Origin: Angiostrongylus vasorum
Lineage: Eukaryota; Nematoda; Chromadorea; Rhabditida; Metastrongylidae
Assembly (NCBI GenBank): GCA_018806985.1
Contig: JADANN010000375.1
Location: 2,170,001-2,234,000, forward strand
Direction: 5' to 3'
Length of the DNA stretch: 64,000 nt
Numbering within the stretch: position 1 is the first letter of the stretch; every line of letters starts with the position of its first letter. The notes below the pieces were generated by a model. The model ran no database searches. It had not been told where the DNA came from and saw only the letters and a program-made list of their open reading frames with translations. Positions 11,101 through 21,876 of this stretch are shown in pieces. The translations under genes were made by a program, and so were the position numbers.

Positions 11101-14100
11101 GGGCCACTAATCCAAACAGAACTTCGGCTTGATTACATCATCAACGCATCCACTTAAGAGCAGCAACCATCTCATGCCAAATACAAACAGGCCAAGTGGG
11201 TCGATGTACCAAGAACTAGCCCAGTTATTTAGAAACTTCCTAGGTAATAGATAGAGGTCTTGGAATGTCCACAAGTTTGATCTATTCCTAACAGGTCTAA
11301 TCACTAGTGAAAGATTTTTCTCCTCGGAAATAAATGAGATGGAAAGGCCAGAATCACAGAGGGATTGAAAAAATGAGCTGCAAGGAGAGTGATAGAGGAC
11401 AAAACATCTATTCTGCGTATCGAACCAGAGCTGTTTCCATGAGTATAAACGATATATATTGATCGACTCACTCATTCTGCGACTTTCCGACATTTTAACT
11501 TTATGTCTTTTGTACGGCCATCTGGAAGGTGTTTCTTCTCTTAAAAAAGCCCTGAAAAACTAAGGACTCACTTTTCCAGTGTTCCAGCAGCTCTCTCACG
11601 TTGTCGTTTGTTCTTGAACCAGTTGGAGACTTGCGTGACGGTGAGTTCCGTCTGTGCTGCTAGCCTTTTCTTGTCTTCCACTGAAGGGTACGCTTGTTTT
11701 TTATAGGCGTCTCGTAGAACATTTCGAGATTTGGACTGGAATAAAGAGAAGTTCGTCGAAACTCGTTTGCCAACAAAAAAATATTCCGGGCCACGAAGAT
11801 GCTTAGTACCTACTTATTGGTTTGTAGTCGTAATCCATGTTTTAGATATTATGTGCCGATAGAATTAAAAACGAGAGAAATTTGGGAAGATGAAGAGACT
11901 GAAATTATGAAGAGGAGTAGCAAAAAATAAAAGTTTTCGTGCCATGGTGTTTAGGATGAAGACTGAAATGAAAAAATAGAACAAAGAGGAGGAAAGAAGA
12001 GCACAGACAAATGCCGTAAAAGTGGGTGAAAAAGGAAACGAATGAAAGACGATAGCTGTGTGAATGGGAGAAAAATGGTAGGAAAATGGTAAAACCCACA
12101 ATGAAATGACAAGGATTGGATTAGCCTGCAAAATAAAAACTTCAAGCCTTTCAAAATTAGGAGTTTAAACGATTTCAGATAGAACTCATGAATTCTGTAT
12201 AAATTACAGTATGGTAGAAATAAAAAGGAAAGAATCAGTTGAAGGGATATAAATAAAAAACAGCGCTAAATTTTCAATTTTATTTGGACAGAACAAAGTT
12301 GCTCACGACGAAAAACTATCGAAAGAATACGGAATACCTTGAAGCAGTAGTTTGTCTCTTCACCGTCCCAAATTGTCGCTGGAAATGGGTTCTTCTTGCG
12401 GATTCTATATTTACAAACAGCGCCCAATTCCCTTTCTTTGGTTTTTTTCTGCCTAAATGCACTTAGTATTTGAGAAACATTTCTGCAGTTTCTTTTACTT
12501 CAATTCTGCCATAAAGCTAGGGCTATGGAGGGACCTCATTTAACCTGATCTCGTTGTTGGGTTATTTAGAACAAGTTCTGATTCACAAAAGTTGCCGTAT
12601 TATTGAAACTCGGCACCACATTGGTGGAAAATTAGCAATAAGTCGGAAAGAAAAGTGTTATTTATTTTATCACAAGAGTGATATTTCAAAAAGAAAAATG
12701 TTGCTTGTTTTTCCATTTATTTATTTGTATGAGCCTAGATCATCGATTTTGCGGGCCCTAGCATTTTTCCCGTTCGGCTCGTTTTTTTCGCACTTGCCGT
12801 CCACGAAGGTTCTTCTGGTCTACGTGTTAGTTCGGCTGCCATTTGAGGACTTTGTCTTCTTCATGTATGTCGTTGATTGCAGATTGGGTTGATTCTCCTT
12901 GGAATCCTCAGGACAGCTAAACTAGGGCGGTTCCAGGCCTTCATCACGGCTAGTTGTCTGCTTCTGTCCATCGGGGGGGACCAATTCCCAGAGAGTTCTG
13001 TTACCAATTTGCCAACCTTGGATAAATGAGAGGCTTTGTTAGCTCGAACCATTGACACTGATCGAGCCATGATGCGGCATCGCTAATGAAATCAACGGTG
13101 AAAGAATAATGTTGAAGATATTTTTTCTTAGAAGAATAAGTTATTGAATAAGATTATTAATTTTATAAAAGAGAATTATATTGTTCTGCTGAAAAGGAAA
13201 GAATAGAATGGAGTTACAGACACATTGTCATTCGTTAAGGAAAAGCAACGCCATAAACTCGTAGGAGTGCGTTAAATTATGGTGAAATCGACTTACATTG
13301 AAGGAGATCGAAACTTAGAACGTTCTGAGAAATAAGTGGCAAAAAATCCATCATTCAGTGACTCACACGGTTTGAGGCCTTTTCCCTTCCACACAATTTG
13401 GGAAAATTAACGATTCTAGTCGAACTTTCTAGGTGTTTCCACATGTCTACCTTTTTTTTGTGCTTGTTGGAAATCATTTGAACAACAGCTGGTAAGCGTC
13501 AGACGAGCGTGTTCTGAGCTTTTTTCTTCTTTCATTTTTTACTTCGTTGTATAAAGTTTAAGCCGTGTTCAACTTATTACTGCATATTACCTTTCTTTTC
13601 TGAAACGGAAACTTGGGAATCACCAAGGGCAATGGGATGTGTATGGTGCAGTGAAACAATCTGGGATAATAGTGAAACTGGATCTGCTGCTATCCAGAAC
13701 CCACTAAGTAAACTGTGAAGTCAAATATTCTTGGCAAATTAGGTGAGTTTTTCATGGCTTGTGAGACCAAAATATAAACGATACAGCATTCGGCCTTGAT
13801 TATTCCGTGGCAGAATGACGGAAGGTCTGGTTTTACAGTACACGAAGCCGAGCCAACAACACCCATATATTGTGTCGCATCTTTAATCACTGCGCTACAC
13901 ATTCCTTGATCAGAAGTTATTATAGCACAATAAGTCATTGCAGATGGGAGCTGAAGATTAACCGCACGCCTAAATTCTTCCACATAACCCAGTTTTAATC
14001 ATGGTTCAATCCAAATGCTACGTTCTTCTCCAGCACGGCAACAAACAACAGCAGCCTTTTTTTGTCATGACTGAGTATGTACTGGCTACCGCATCCGGAA

Positions 14101-17100
14101 AGATCAACGAGTACTTTCCTTCTCCGATTGTCACCTGTTCTTCGTATCACAATCTCCTGCCTTTGCTGTCAGAACATTGCCAGAAATATGCCAGAGAGCA
14201 ATAAAAAACCTAATCAAATATCGTTTTTTACAAAAGTTTACTTAAAAGAGACTTTTGAACTTTTCAGACCACTCATAACCTTTTTTCGAGGTTTTCTAAG
14301 CATTTATTTCCCGATACTGGTTTGATTAGTAAAAAAGGACCCTAATTATGACAGGTCTTTTCTTAAATGGATTCTTTATGATAACCTTAGTAATAAGGGA
14401 GGTTATCACTCAGAACATAAATATAAAAACGATAGTGAGCTTGTAAAAAATGACTAAAACCAAAGAAAATATCCTCAAACCTCAGTGTAATGTGCCCGTA
14501 ACCACAAATCTTGCAGCACTGGATGATTGTGTGGACTGAATTTATGCGTTTCGAGTAATCTGCAAATGATCGACATTACAGTACGCGTACAATAATTCCA
14601 CTTATCTATTGCCTACCGATATAGTTGTTTCCATTGTTGTTGGCTAAATAGAACCAAAGCGTGCGCTTTAAGGGCGCTTTCGTGACATTTTAAATGATCC
14701 GGTAAGGTCCACAGAAAATGCGTCTGAAACATTTTTTGTTCAAAGGCATTTTATCGAATGATTAAAGCCTTTCAAAAAAATTTGAAATCGGCTTTACATC
14801 ATGAACATGAGCGCTAAATTTTTTCTCACAACAGGTTGGCTTTTACTTAACTTTCAGAGTTTAGTTATCATGTTAACACTAACATCTTAGCAATGAAATT
14901 GTCTTTCATTGTTTTTTTTAGAAATAGTTTGCAATCTCTATCGATTTTCGAGAGAATTCTCTGAATTCTTTTCGTTCTGTCAAAGCCTGCGATTCGATAA
15001 CAAACAAGAGGAGGCGGGCTGGGTACGGTAGCGTCAAGAATTTTTAACTCTAGAGTTTTTAAGTGTTTTTTGAGAGCATAACAATAACCAAATCAATGAT
15101 TTCTTTTCAAAAAAATAGTCTTCGACGTTTCCTTCATGAAACGCTGCCCAGAACTGGAAAAAGATAAAGGATAACAATTAAAATTGAAACTGTGATAGTG
15201 GGTGCAGAAATAAGCATTGAATAAGCCACCAACATGAAGATAGTAACAAGCGAAGTTTTATGGAAAAGTGATTGCGTGTTTATAAAGTAGAAGGAAAACC
15301 AGCTTAATTATTTAGAACGACGCTATAGACGGTGGTGCTCAAAAAATCCGCGATAATCACTGCCTAGTCATAAACTTCCATCTGCTGAACCCTTTTACAG
15401 TTCGCATATCTTCAACTTTCAATCCTTCGCTTCTTTAAGAAAAGTATCGAAAACTGCGAAAAAAGAACAATGCAATGGCAAGGTGTGGCTTAAAATGAGG
15501 AAAACTGAGAAGCCAAGAAATATGAGGGAGACTCGAGTCAATGATCGAGTTTTGTCTCTCCGACCCCAACACGCATCTTCGCCGAAAGCCTTCGTTGTTG
15601 AAGTCGTCTGTCCGCTTGCTCGTCCTCCTCGTTCGTCCATCGGTTCGTTACTCTGTCGGTCCGTCCGTGCGTTCATCCGCCCGTCCATCCGTCCATCATC
15701 GTCTTCAAGACAAACGCAGCGACAATCGCTGTTGTGTTGGCGGAGGCCGCGGCAGCGGCGGCGAGCAGTACAGTAGTTGGCCGGCGAACGACAGCCGCCA
15801 CAAGCCGGCCGGCTGTCATGTTTGTCACTCAAACGGCGACAACTTTAAAATGACAAGACTAACACTGATCGATCATCGACTGATAAATAACTCAAATCCT
15901 AACGCTTTCTGACTCTTCCCCGTCATGTTTGGCCATGTGAGGAACAGCCGAAGAGTTCCTCTAATGTGCAGGTTCCGTAACAAGTCGTTAATCGGCTTTC
16001 TGGATGCTTATTAGAGTTTGTGATTCTTGTATTCAACAGGTTCATTCCTAAAATGGGAGTGGGGTGCAACCACAAGCAGCTTTTAAAAAGATGAACTGAG
16101 AAAAGTTTTTTAGTTCTGTTTCATCTTTAGCATACAACAATAATATTTCGCGCTAAATACTTCTGGCTCCTCCACCTGAGTAACGCATTTTTTTCTCAGA
16201 AACACGTTTTTTTGACAATGCAGTTGTGCTAAGACAGCAAGACCTTCCTTTTCCGGAAATTATATTGACTCTTCCGATAATTTCTCTTAGGTTTTGGTCT
16301 TAATTGACGTTGGGTAGATACAATAAGTCTAATAAACAAATGTATTCCTTTTGAAAAAATTGCATCAAGGCTAGCAAGCTACCAATTGTTCAGTACGTCC
16401 TGTCTGCAGGCCTTCATTGAAAAGCGACTCGCAAATGCACGACACTTCTTGTTCGGAATAGGAGGTGGTGGCACTGAAATCAACAAAAAGTAGGCTTCAT
16501 TTTCTGCGAAAGAGAGACTTTTTTTATCACTTTGACAGCTTGTAGCTGGATGAGTGTAAGGCTATAAATGCGACATTTATAGAATATAAAACTGGAACTG
16601 AAAACCATATAGAATATACTTTTTTTCTGGTAAGTAGGATGCAGATTCAAGTATAGCACTTTCAAATACTGGAGAATTCTGCAACTAATTAGGAAGAACT
16701 TTTTATCCCCTGTAGCAGGAAATGTCTTGCTGAAATTAAAGACCAAGATAAGGCCGTGATTTTCTGTGCTGGCGGTGGACGGCTACCGTAATTTGCCACC
16801 AATGCTTTCAACATAGGTTGATCAACGCTAGCGAATCGCAGCCAAAGCATGGTGTGGTCGACCTATTCGATGGAGCTGACCAGATAGATGAGAGATTTCG
16901 AGGAAAAACAAGAAAAAACGAAGATTCCGGTTTCGAATTTAGGTGTCGACTGAACGTTGACAGAAGCACTCGAGAAGAAGCAACGTGCATCGCACAGGTT
17001 GCTGCTCAGATATCGTAGGGCGTATCGGTAACCTGATCCATAAGTTGCGAATAAGGCCGTAAAGAGAGACTGGAGATGAGAGAACTTGAAAAGCGATATT

Positions 17101-17156
17101 CCTTACGGGATTGTGTGAATTCGAGCCGATCCAGCCGCCGTCGCGTACGCTTGCAT
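7972..17156 (-). CDS. ceh-34: SIX-class homeobox transcription factor, ceh-34-like (7 exons, 257 aa)
   Basis: Nuclear DNA-binding regulator of the SIX1/2 group; in C. elegans ceh-34 acts in pharyngeal and mesodermal specification with an Eya partner (family knowledge). Exons on the minus strand are 17107-17156, 16383-16473, 14617-14723, 14481-14559, 12338-12448, 11572-11735 and 7972-8143. All six introns are GT-AG, all phases agree, and the total of 774 nt is 258 codons including TGA. The SIX domain spans about residues 22-137 ([19 protein letters not shown], then [27 protein letters not shown] and [17 protein letters not shown]). The homeodomain spans about 138-197, with recognition helix [10 protein letters not shown] at 185-194 (Lys at homeodomain position 50). 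The C-terminal tail is Ser/Asp-rich ([11 protein letters not shown]), then Pro/Tyr-rich. Tandem ceh-33 is the alternative, but the N-terminal SIX motif and tail fit ceh-34 better from memory. The start exon is the least certain part. Confidence 0.9.
9309..9569 (-). mobile_element. SINE family A, decayed (in ceh-34-like intron 6)
   Basis: The tail (attgagtaatgccaaacgc) and tRNA-like head with a B-box remnant remain visible. Confidence 0.65.
10455..10640 (-). mobile_element. SINE family D (in ceh-34-like intron 6)
   Basis: Head tatggtgtggtggtgaaagc with ggttcgactcacac on the minus strand; the tail phrase tttatttactgcccat lies at its plus-strand start. Confidence 0.78.
11572..11735 (-). CDS. 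ceh-34: ceh-34-like exon 6 (homeodomain)
   Basis: The 164 nt encode most of the homeodomain: helix 1 [11 protein letters not shown], then [20 protein letters not shown] and [16 protein letters not shown]. The acceptor is tttattccag and the donor gtgagt. No internal stop and no missing key residue were seen. Confidence 0.96.
12338..12448 (-). CDS. ceh-34: ceh-34-like exon 5 (end of SIX domain, start of homeodomain)
   Basis: The 111 nt, phase 0 at both ends, encode the [17 protein letters not shown] segment and the [12 protein letters not shown] linker that joins SIX domain and homeodomain in this family. The acceptor is tttaggcag and the donor gtattc. Confidence 0.95.
12755..13085 (-). mobile_element. 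SINE family C, partial (in ceh-34-like intron 4)
   Basis: Shares the gaatcaacccaatct and ctcaaatggcagccgaa phrases (minus strand) with the other C copies. Confidence 0.65.
14481..14559 (-). CDS. ceh-34: ceh-34-like exon 4 (SIX domain)
   Basis: The 79 nt exon is separated from exon 3 by an intron of only 57 bp. It encodes [19 protein letters not shown] followed by LRAHYTE, the most conserved stretch of the SIX domain, and ends in phase 0 at the donor gtttga. Confidence 0.93.
14617..14723 (-). CDS. ceh-34: ceh-34-like exon 3 (SIX domain)
   Basis: The 107 nt follow the acceptor atgtttcag. They encode THFLWTLP, the [12 protein letters not shown] helix and the QQQWKQLY segment typical of SIX proteins. 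The last two bases (CG) join the first base of the next exon to make Arg. Confidence 0.9.
15560..15832. repeat. GC-rich island with GTCC/GTTC-type tetranucleotide repeat in ceh-34-like intron 2
   Basis: The run at about 15600-15705 is made of imperfect 4-base units (cgtccgtc, gttcgtcc) and is followed by a CG-rich segment (ggcggaggccgcggcagc). It makes open frames on both strands, an artefact of the repeat. It could be a regulatory element of the homeobox gene. Confidence 0.5.
16383..16473 (-). CDS. ceh-34: ceh-34-like exon 2 (start of SIX domain)
   Basis: The 91 nt follow the acceptor gttgatttcag and end at the donor gtagct. They encode the first SIX-domain helices, including [20 protein letters not shown]. 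The exon begins with one base of a split codon and ends in phase 0. Confidence 0.88.
17107..17156 (-). CDS. ceh-34: ceh-34-like exon 1 (start codon)
   Basis: Encodes a 16-residue N terminus rich in Ala, beginning [10 protein letters not shown], and ends with two bases of a Pro codon before the donor gtaagg. I chose it because it is the phase-compatible ATG exon with a good donor upstream of the first SIX-domain exon. An out-of-frame ATG lies a little upstream (minus strand, near 17183), so the true 5' end could differ. Confidence 0.6.
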
Positions 17157-17264
17157 CGTCCAGCTCTGGCCAGCATCTCAGGTTACGCCCCTACTGAGCT
17201 CCGCGACCGCCGGCGCTGTGGCGTCGCACTCACGTCGACGTCAGGTCAGCGTAAAATCGTAAGC

Positions 17265-18970
17265 TAACGACTCTAGCGCAATTAACAGCCTTCCCTTAAA
17301 CGGAAAATCGCTGAACTTTTCCAGATCCGCGGCCGATTGCTGAACTCACGAAAAAAACTCCGCTACCGATGCTTTGAAATTGAAGCCGCCAAGTGTCCAA
17401 TTACAATTCTTCGATTCTGATTTTTTTTCCTGTAATGTAAAGAAAAGGTCATTGTGAGCTTACAAGTGGGCAACATTCTCGAAAAAGTGAGTCATGAGAG
17501 GCGGTGGCGGCTAGTTGAAAGCCAGAAACCAATAGCAACTCAGGATTTCTAAAGCGCCGAATAATCCACACTACCATCGAATAGCTTTCTAAGGAAAGTT
17601 TCAAACATTTTTACAGCACTCACCCAAAATAACAGAATTTTTTCTATCAAAGAACAAGATTTTTTTGAGCTAATGACTTAGTACATTTGAGGAAAGCTCT
17701 AGTATATTGTATATTATTTGTACACAAACACCTTTACCAAATAACTGAGGAGGACGTTACCATGCCCATTTGAGCTTAAGGACAAGAATAGTGTAGTGAA
17801 CTTCACGGTAGGCAACTTAGGAATGATTAAGGTAATTCAGAAAGTGTTTCGACTAAATCTGAGCTTTCTCGCAGGCTTCAAAAAATAGAGTTTTTCACTC
17901 TTGTTAGCAGTTTGCTCAAATCCCGAAGAACATGTCAAATCTTTTTGCTAACAAATGAGAAGCGGCTGAAGTTAGGAGAGGGCTAGGGATATACACACAC
18001 GTCTGAGAATGTTAAGAAAAATTCCGTAAACAACGGCAGGAAGAAACAATTTTCTGAGATGTTTAAGAGATGCTTTTTTTTAAAATGCTTCACAAGTGGT
18101 CAGGCTTTACTTCCTCATCAAAACAGAAAAAAATCGATTGAAACTCTTACAGAGAACAAAGAAATGAATAATAATGCTGGTTTACCGTCTCTTCATACTG
18201 ACTTGATCGCATCTGACAGAGATCCGTCGAACAAAATGGTCATCAAAGCTCAGATATCAAGGCTTTTTCATTGTTTCCAATAGTAGGAATTATATAATTT
18301 TAGTTACCCGAAACAGATCAGGGTGCTTCCGATTTATTGATAACTCATTTCTCTTGAACGGTTTTTGCTTTGCACCTTTTAAGCTCTTACATAGAGACAG
18401 CTGGTAATGCAATATGGAACATGCATCCTTAGTGCAAACATAGAGCAGATGTAAGTCAGATGGACGTATCAGGTAACCGCCGTCATGTGTGTTTGTGTAT
18501 GTTATTCCCTCGAACACGATGAAGTCAACCAACAACTCCAAAGAACTAGAATCACAGAGAAAAACAAGGCGACAACACGTAGGCTATCGTGATTGAAACG
18601 CACGACCATTGTCATACTGTGGTGCAGCCACCAGATAATCATGGCAGGACCACATAATCGTCAGCATACTGTCGACCAAATCCTATATTTTCTCCATTAC
18701 TTCCATCTAGAAAAAAAGTGACAATGATCCATATGAAGAGTGATAGGATCTGCAAAGTACTGGAAATTAATTGGTCTCATAGGCGAATATTTGAAAGCTG
18801 GAATAAACTCGGTGTGTTTTAGTTAGGCGTAGAATAGTTTACATCATAAACTATGTCGTGCCGGACAGGTCCACTGCACCTGTGCGTAGTTTCGATAAAC
18901 ATTCGTCAAAGCCCAGAGTACTGATTGATGTCGTCTCTGATGCTTTCAATACATATGTATTTATATAGAG
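17265..18970. other. Upstream region of the ceh-34-like gene
   Basis: No exon or repeat family was recognised. It may contain regulatory sequence for the homeobox gene. Confidence 0.4.
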
Positions 18971-18973
18971 GTA

Positions 18974-19010
18974 TACACACACATCCACACCCACATACAC
19001 ACACACACAC

Positions 19011-19055
<45 letters not shown>
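18974..19055. repeat. (AC)n microsatellite
   Basis: About 80 bp of nearly perfect AC dinucleotide with a few interruptions; gives spurious His/Thr and Val/Cys frames. Confidence 0.97.
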
Positions 19056-19056
<1 letters not shown>

Positions 19057-19939
19057 CATTTTCACCTTTTCTACATGTACTTGGACAGAAATATGCGTAC
19101 AAACATATACACATTTATAGACATATACATATGCACACATTCATACACACCGTCACACGTTAACTATTTACAGTTTAATTTGTGATTAAGCATTAATAAA
19201 CAGGCATTAAATAATAGCATGGTTAGCGTTTGAGATATTCCTTTAGTACTTCATAATAAAACAACTGGAAATCAGGGGTTAATGACGATTTCTGGATGAC
19301 TGAGAAGGAAAAAATCCATTAACACAACCAGAGGATCTGAATACTGTTAAGAAATCGCAAGCTGAAATCGGTTGCCACCTTGATCCCAGGCCTCCCAGAG
19401 CAACTTCAAACAACCTAGCTTGGAACCCTTGTTTGAACATGGTCACCTATCCTGCTGGGTTTTAAATAGTTTCTAAACGACATTCGTAACTTTCACTTTA
19501 AAAAATTTTGCTTAGTAAACGTTAATTTGTTGTACACGTGCTAATAAAGTGCTTTTCAACCTCGTGCAGGCGGAAGACCGATGAAAACCTTTGCTACGAT
19601 TTTTCGGGAAAAGAGATTCGTTAAAATATTCAGTGTTTGTTGACGACTGGTATAAAGAACTCGGTGTAGAAATTCTAGGATTTTTCAGTTATACCAACAC
19701 TTTAGAAAAAACAGGTGTTAAATGCAACTATAATCTAACTGAGAAGGCTGTTATTTTGATGGGAGGGGCATAATACGCTTCCATGTGAATTCTGTGCGGT
19801 TGGTCTGCACGCGACATACTCAGTGGAAGACTCATAGAAAGCGGTGAGTGTGCAAAGCTGTGTTCAATGTGATTGAAATCTTGGTTCAGCGTTTTCCCTT
19901 TTTGGTTATGGAGGTGTTTGGCCGAATAGATTGCTGTCA

Positions 19940-20050
19940 ACTTGACCTTTCCAGCTCTGTGGAAGGCGAAATCCGCCGAAACGTCAGCTTGTTCGTGAAT
20001 AAAGAATAAAAATAACCCCTCGTGTTTGCTCAACAAGAATACGAAGAATA
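19940..20050 (-). repeat. Repeat family E
   Basis: Minus strand reads gagcaaacacgaggggttat, then caagctgacgtttcggcgga. The same two phrases recur at 29505 and 51565. Confidence 0.7.
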
Positions 20051-20199
20051 ACTGAGAAGAGTTCATTCACTGACAGTTGGGCTGTGATTGCTCCTTTAAA
20101 ACTAATTGAAAAACGTTTCTTCAGCACCTCTGAAATAATTTTTACCAAATTTCTTAAAAAATACATTAGATTTGTTAAGAATAACTCAGCTGTGAGAAC

Positions 20200-20860
20200 T
20201 TCCGTTGGCAACGCGGTTATTTAAACGGGCCATGATTTTTTGAAAAAAGGCTGCCGTAGCAAAAATTGGGGCGAAAAGAAACTTCGTTGATTGCGCTTTG
20301 TCTCAAACGAGCGTTCCATTGTCTCTCCAACTTCAAAGAACACACTAGACAGGAGTCCTGCTCCACACGTGTGTACCGGCGTGGGACCTACACGATAATT
20401 CCGTTCAGTTATTGCTTGTCATCTGGTCTTTGTGGTGAGAAGAAAGCGTGGACCGGCAAGAAACGACCGCTCGCCCACTACGACCGGACACTGTAGACGA
20501 GTCGAGCGGAAACTACAAAAGAAACGGAGGCTGAGAGGTATCAATTTCTACCGCTCGTCGTTGTAGTGCGGGAACAGCAGCCACCACTATCTGTATTTAG
20601 CGCTTCGAAGCACTTGAGGGACCACAAAAATCAGTACGCTGTGTCTCCAGACCCTGTGGACCCAATGCAGACGGTGTTTTCGTTTTAGTGGCGATCCTCT
20701 TCGGGTGTACGGTACCCCACTTTCCTGCGGATCGAATTTCACCCGATTACGCAGCACTGCTCCTCCCAGCCACCATAGCATCGATTCGCCTCTATTACTA
20801 GAGTTGTGCATTGAAGTGTTTGTCGAAGACGTCATAATCGAAAACGATTGAAAGAGCCTA
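20200..20860. other. GC-rich stretch with open frames on both strands, unresolved
   Basis: GC content is visibly higher than in the flanks. A plus frame (about 20500-20690) reads ERYQFLPLVVVVREQQPPLS, and a minus frame (20587-20835) opens MTSSTNTSMHNSSNRGESML. Only one can be coding. It could also be a promoter region, since it lies upstream of the ceh-34-like gene. Confidence 0.3.
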
Positions 20861-21611
20861 ACAGCGACTGGTAAGGGATTTTTTGTGGCTTAGTGATATT
20901 TCGGGAAGCATTAGTCCAAGAAGAAAGTTTAGCGTGCATGTTCTAACTGGATATGAAAATTTCTGGATTTCATTCAAACCTGTGAGATCATTAGCAGCAG
21001 ATTTTTTGGCCTGGGTCAAAGTTTTGATACAAACTTCGAGACCGAAAGTTTTCAATGGAGCATTAAAAAATGACAGAGAAAAAACTTACGACGTCAAATT
21101 GTTTGTTAGGAGGGACCGTTCACTTCCTCATTGACTAGATTCAGCTATTTTTTGTAACTATTCAGTAGGTCTTATCTTTATTCGAAATAAATATTTAGAC
21201 TCCTGTGTCCAAAACCACTTTTATCTGCAATTTTGCCAATTTTCATCAATGTGGATTTTAACGAAGAAGGTTGCAAAAAATTGAACTAGTGGGGGTAAAG
21301 TTGAACGTCTGGCGTATAAAGAGATTACGTCAGTACTCCAAGGTGACATGAGGACGAACTCTCTGGTGAATAAGAAGTGTGATGACTCTTGATGATCTTC
21401 AGCAGATTACCACTTGTCGTAATCTTTAAATATTTTTATTGTCGATTCTTTCTAGATTAGAAATGAATAGAATGAACTGAAACGAAACTGAGAAAATGAA
21501 AACACTACATTCATGCTGGATATGGTAGTGATGTGGGACGGTAATACGGCTGAGAAATTCATACGGTAAAGAAGCCTGATTAAGACTAAGGGATAAAAGA
21601 TAGCTCGTCAA

Positions 21612-21876
21612 GCGCTGAAAAACCTTGAAAGATACACGATGTATCCGACTTCATTCGTAGCATCATAGAGGTGATTGAAGACATGTTTGCCTGTACAGTG
21701 GTTTGTGAGCATTTAGCGATGTCCCATCTGAGTGTTCATATCCTCCCAAATAATTCTGGTACCGATTTACCAATCCAAGAAGACTGTAAAGCTTGGTAAG
21801 ACCGACGCCTGGGATCGAATCAGTGACCGATACAGTGTGTACTTTAGGGGCACCACTAATCATTGCTATACTTGTG
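21612..21876 (-). mobile_element. SINE family A, decayed
   Basis: Body traces (accagaattatttgggagga) and a head caagtatagcaatgatta remain. Confidence 0.6.

Larger units (their letters stand above)
8144..11571 (-). other. ceh-34: ceh-34-like intron 6 (3.4 kb)
   Basis: GT-AG intron holding one decayed family A SINE (9309-9569) and one family D SINE (10455-10640). The other open frames inside it are short and unconvincing. Confidence 0.8.

Noticed and set aside
13690..13983. 97-codon minus frame inside ceh-34-like intron 4
   Set aside because: Reads protein-like, but no splice sites or family support and it lies inside an intron of the same strand; possibly a decayed insertion.
15080..15153. 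Minus-strand stretch reading [13 protein letters not shown] after an acceptor, resembling a SIX-domain helix
   Set aside because: No donor allows a proper join, and 14617-14723 supplies the real exon with exact phase and better motif match.
15419..15912. Long open frames on both strands (120-137 codons)
   Set aside because: They arise from the tetranucleotide and CG-rich repeat in an intron; open frames on both strands are expected there.
18851..19185. Cys/Val-rich and His/Thr-rich frames
   Set aside because: Translation of the (AC)n microsatellite.
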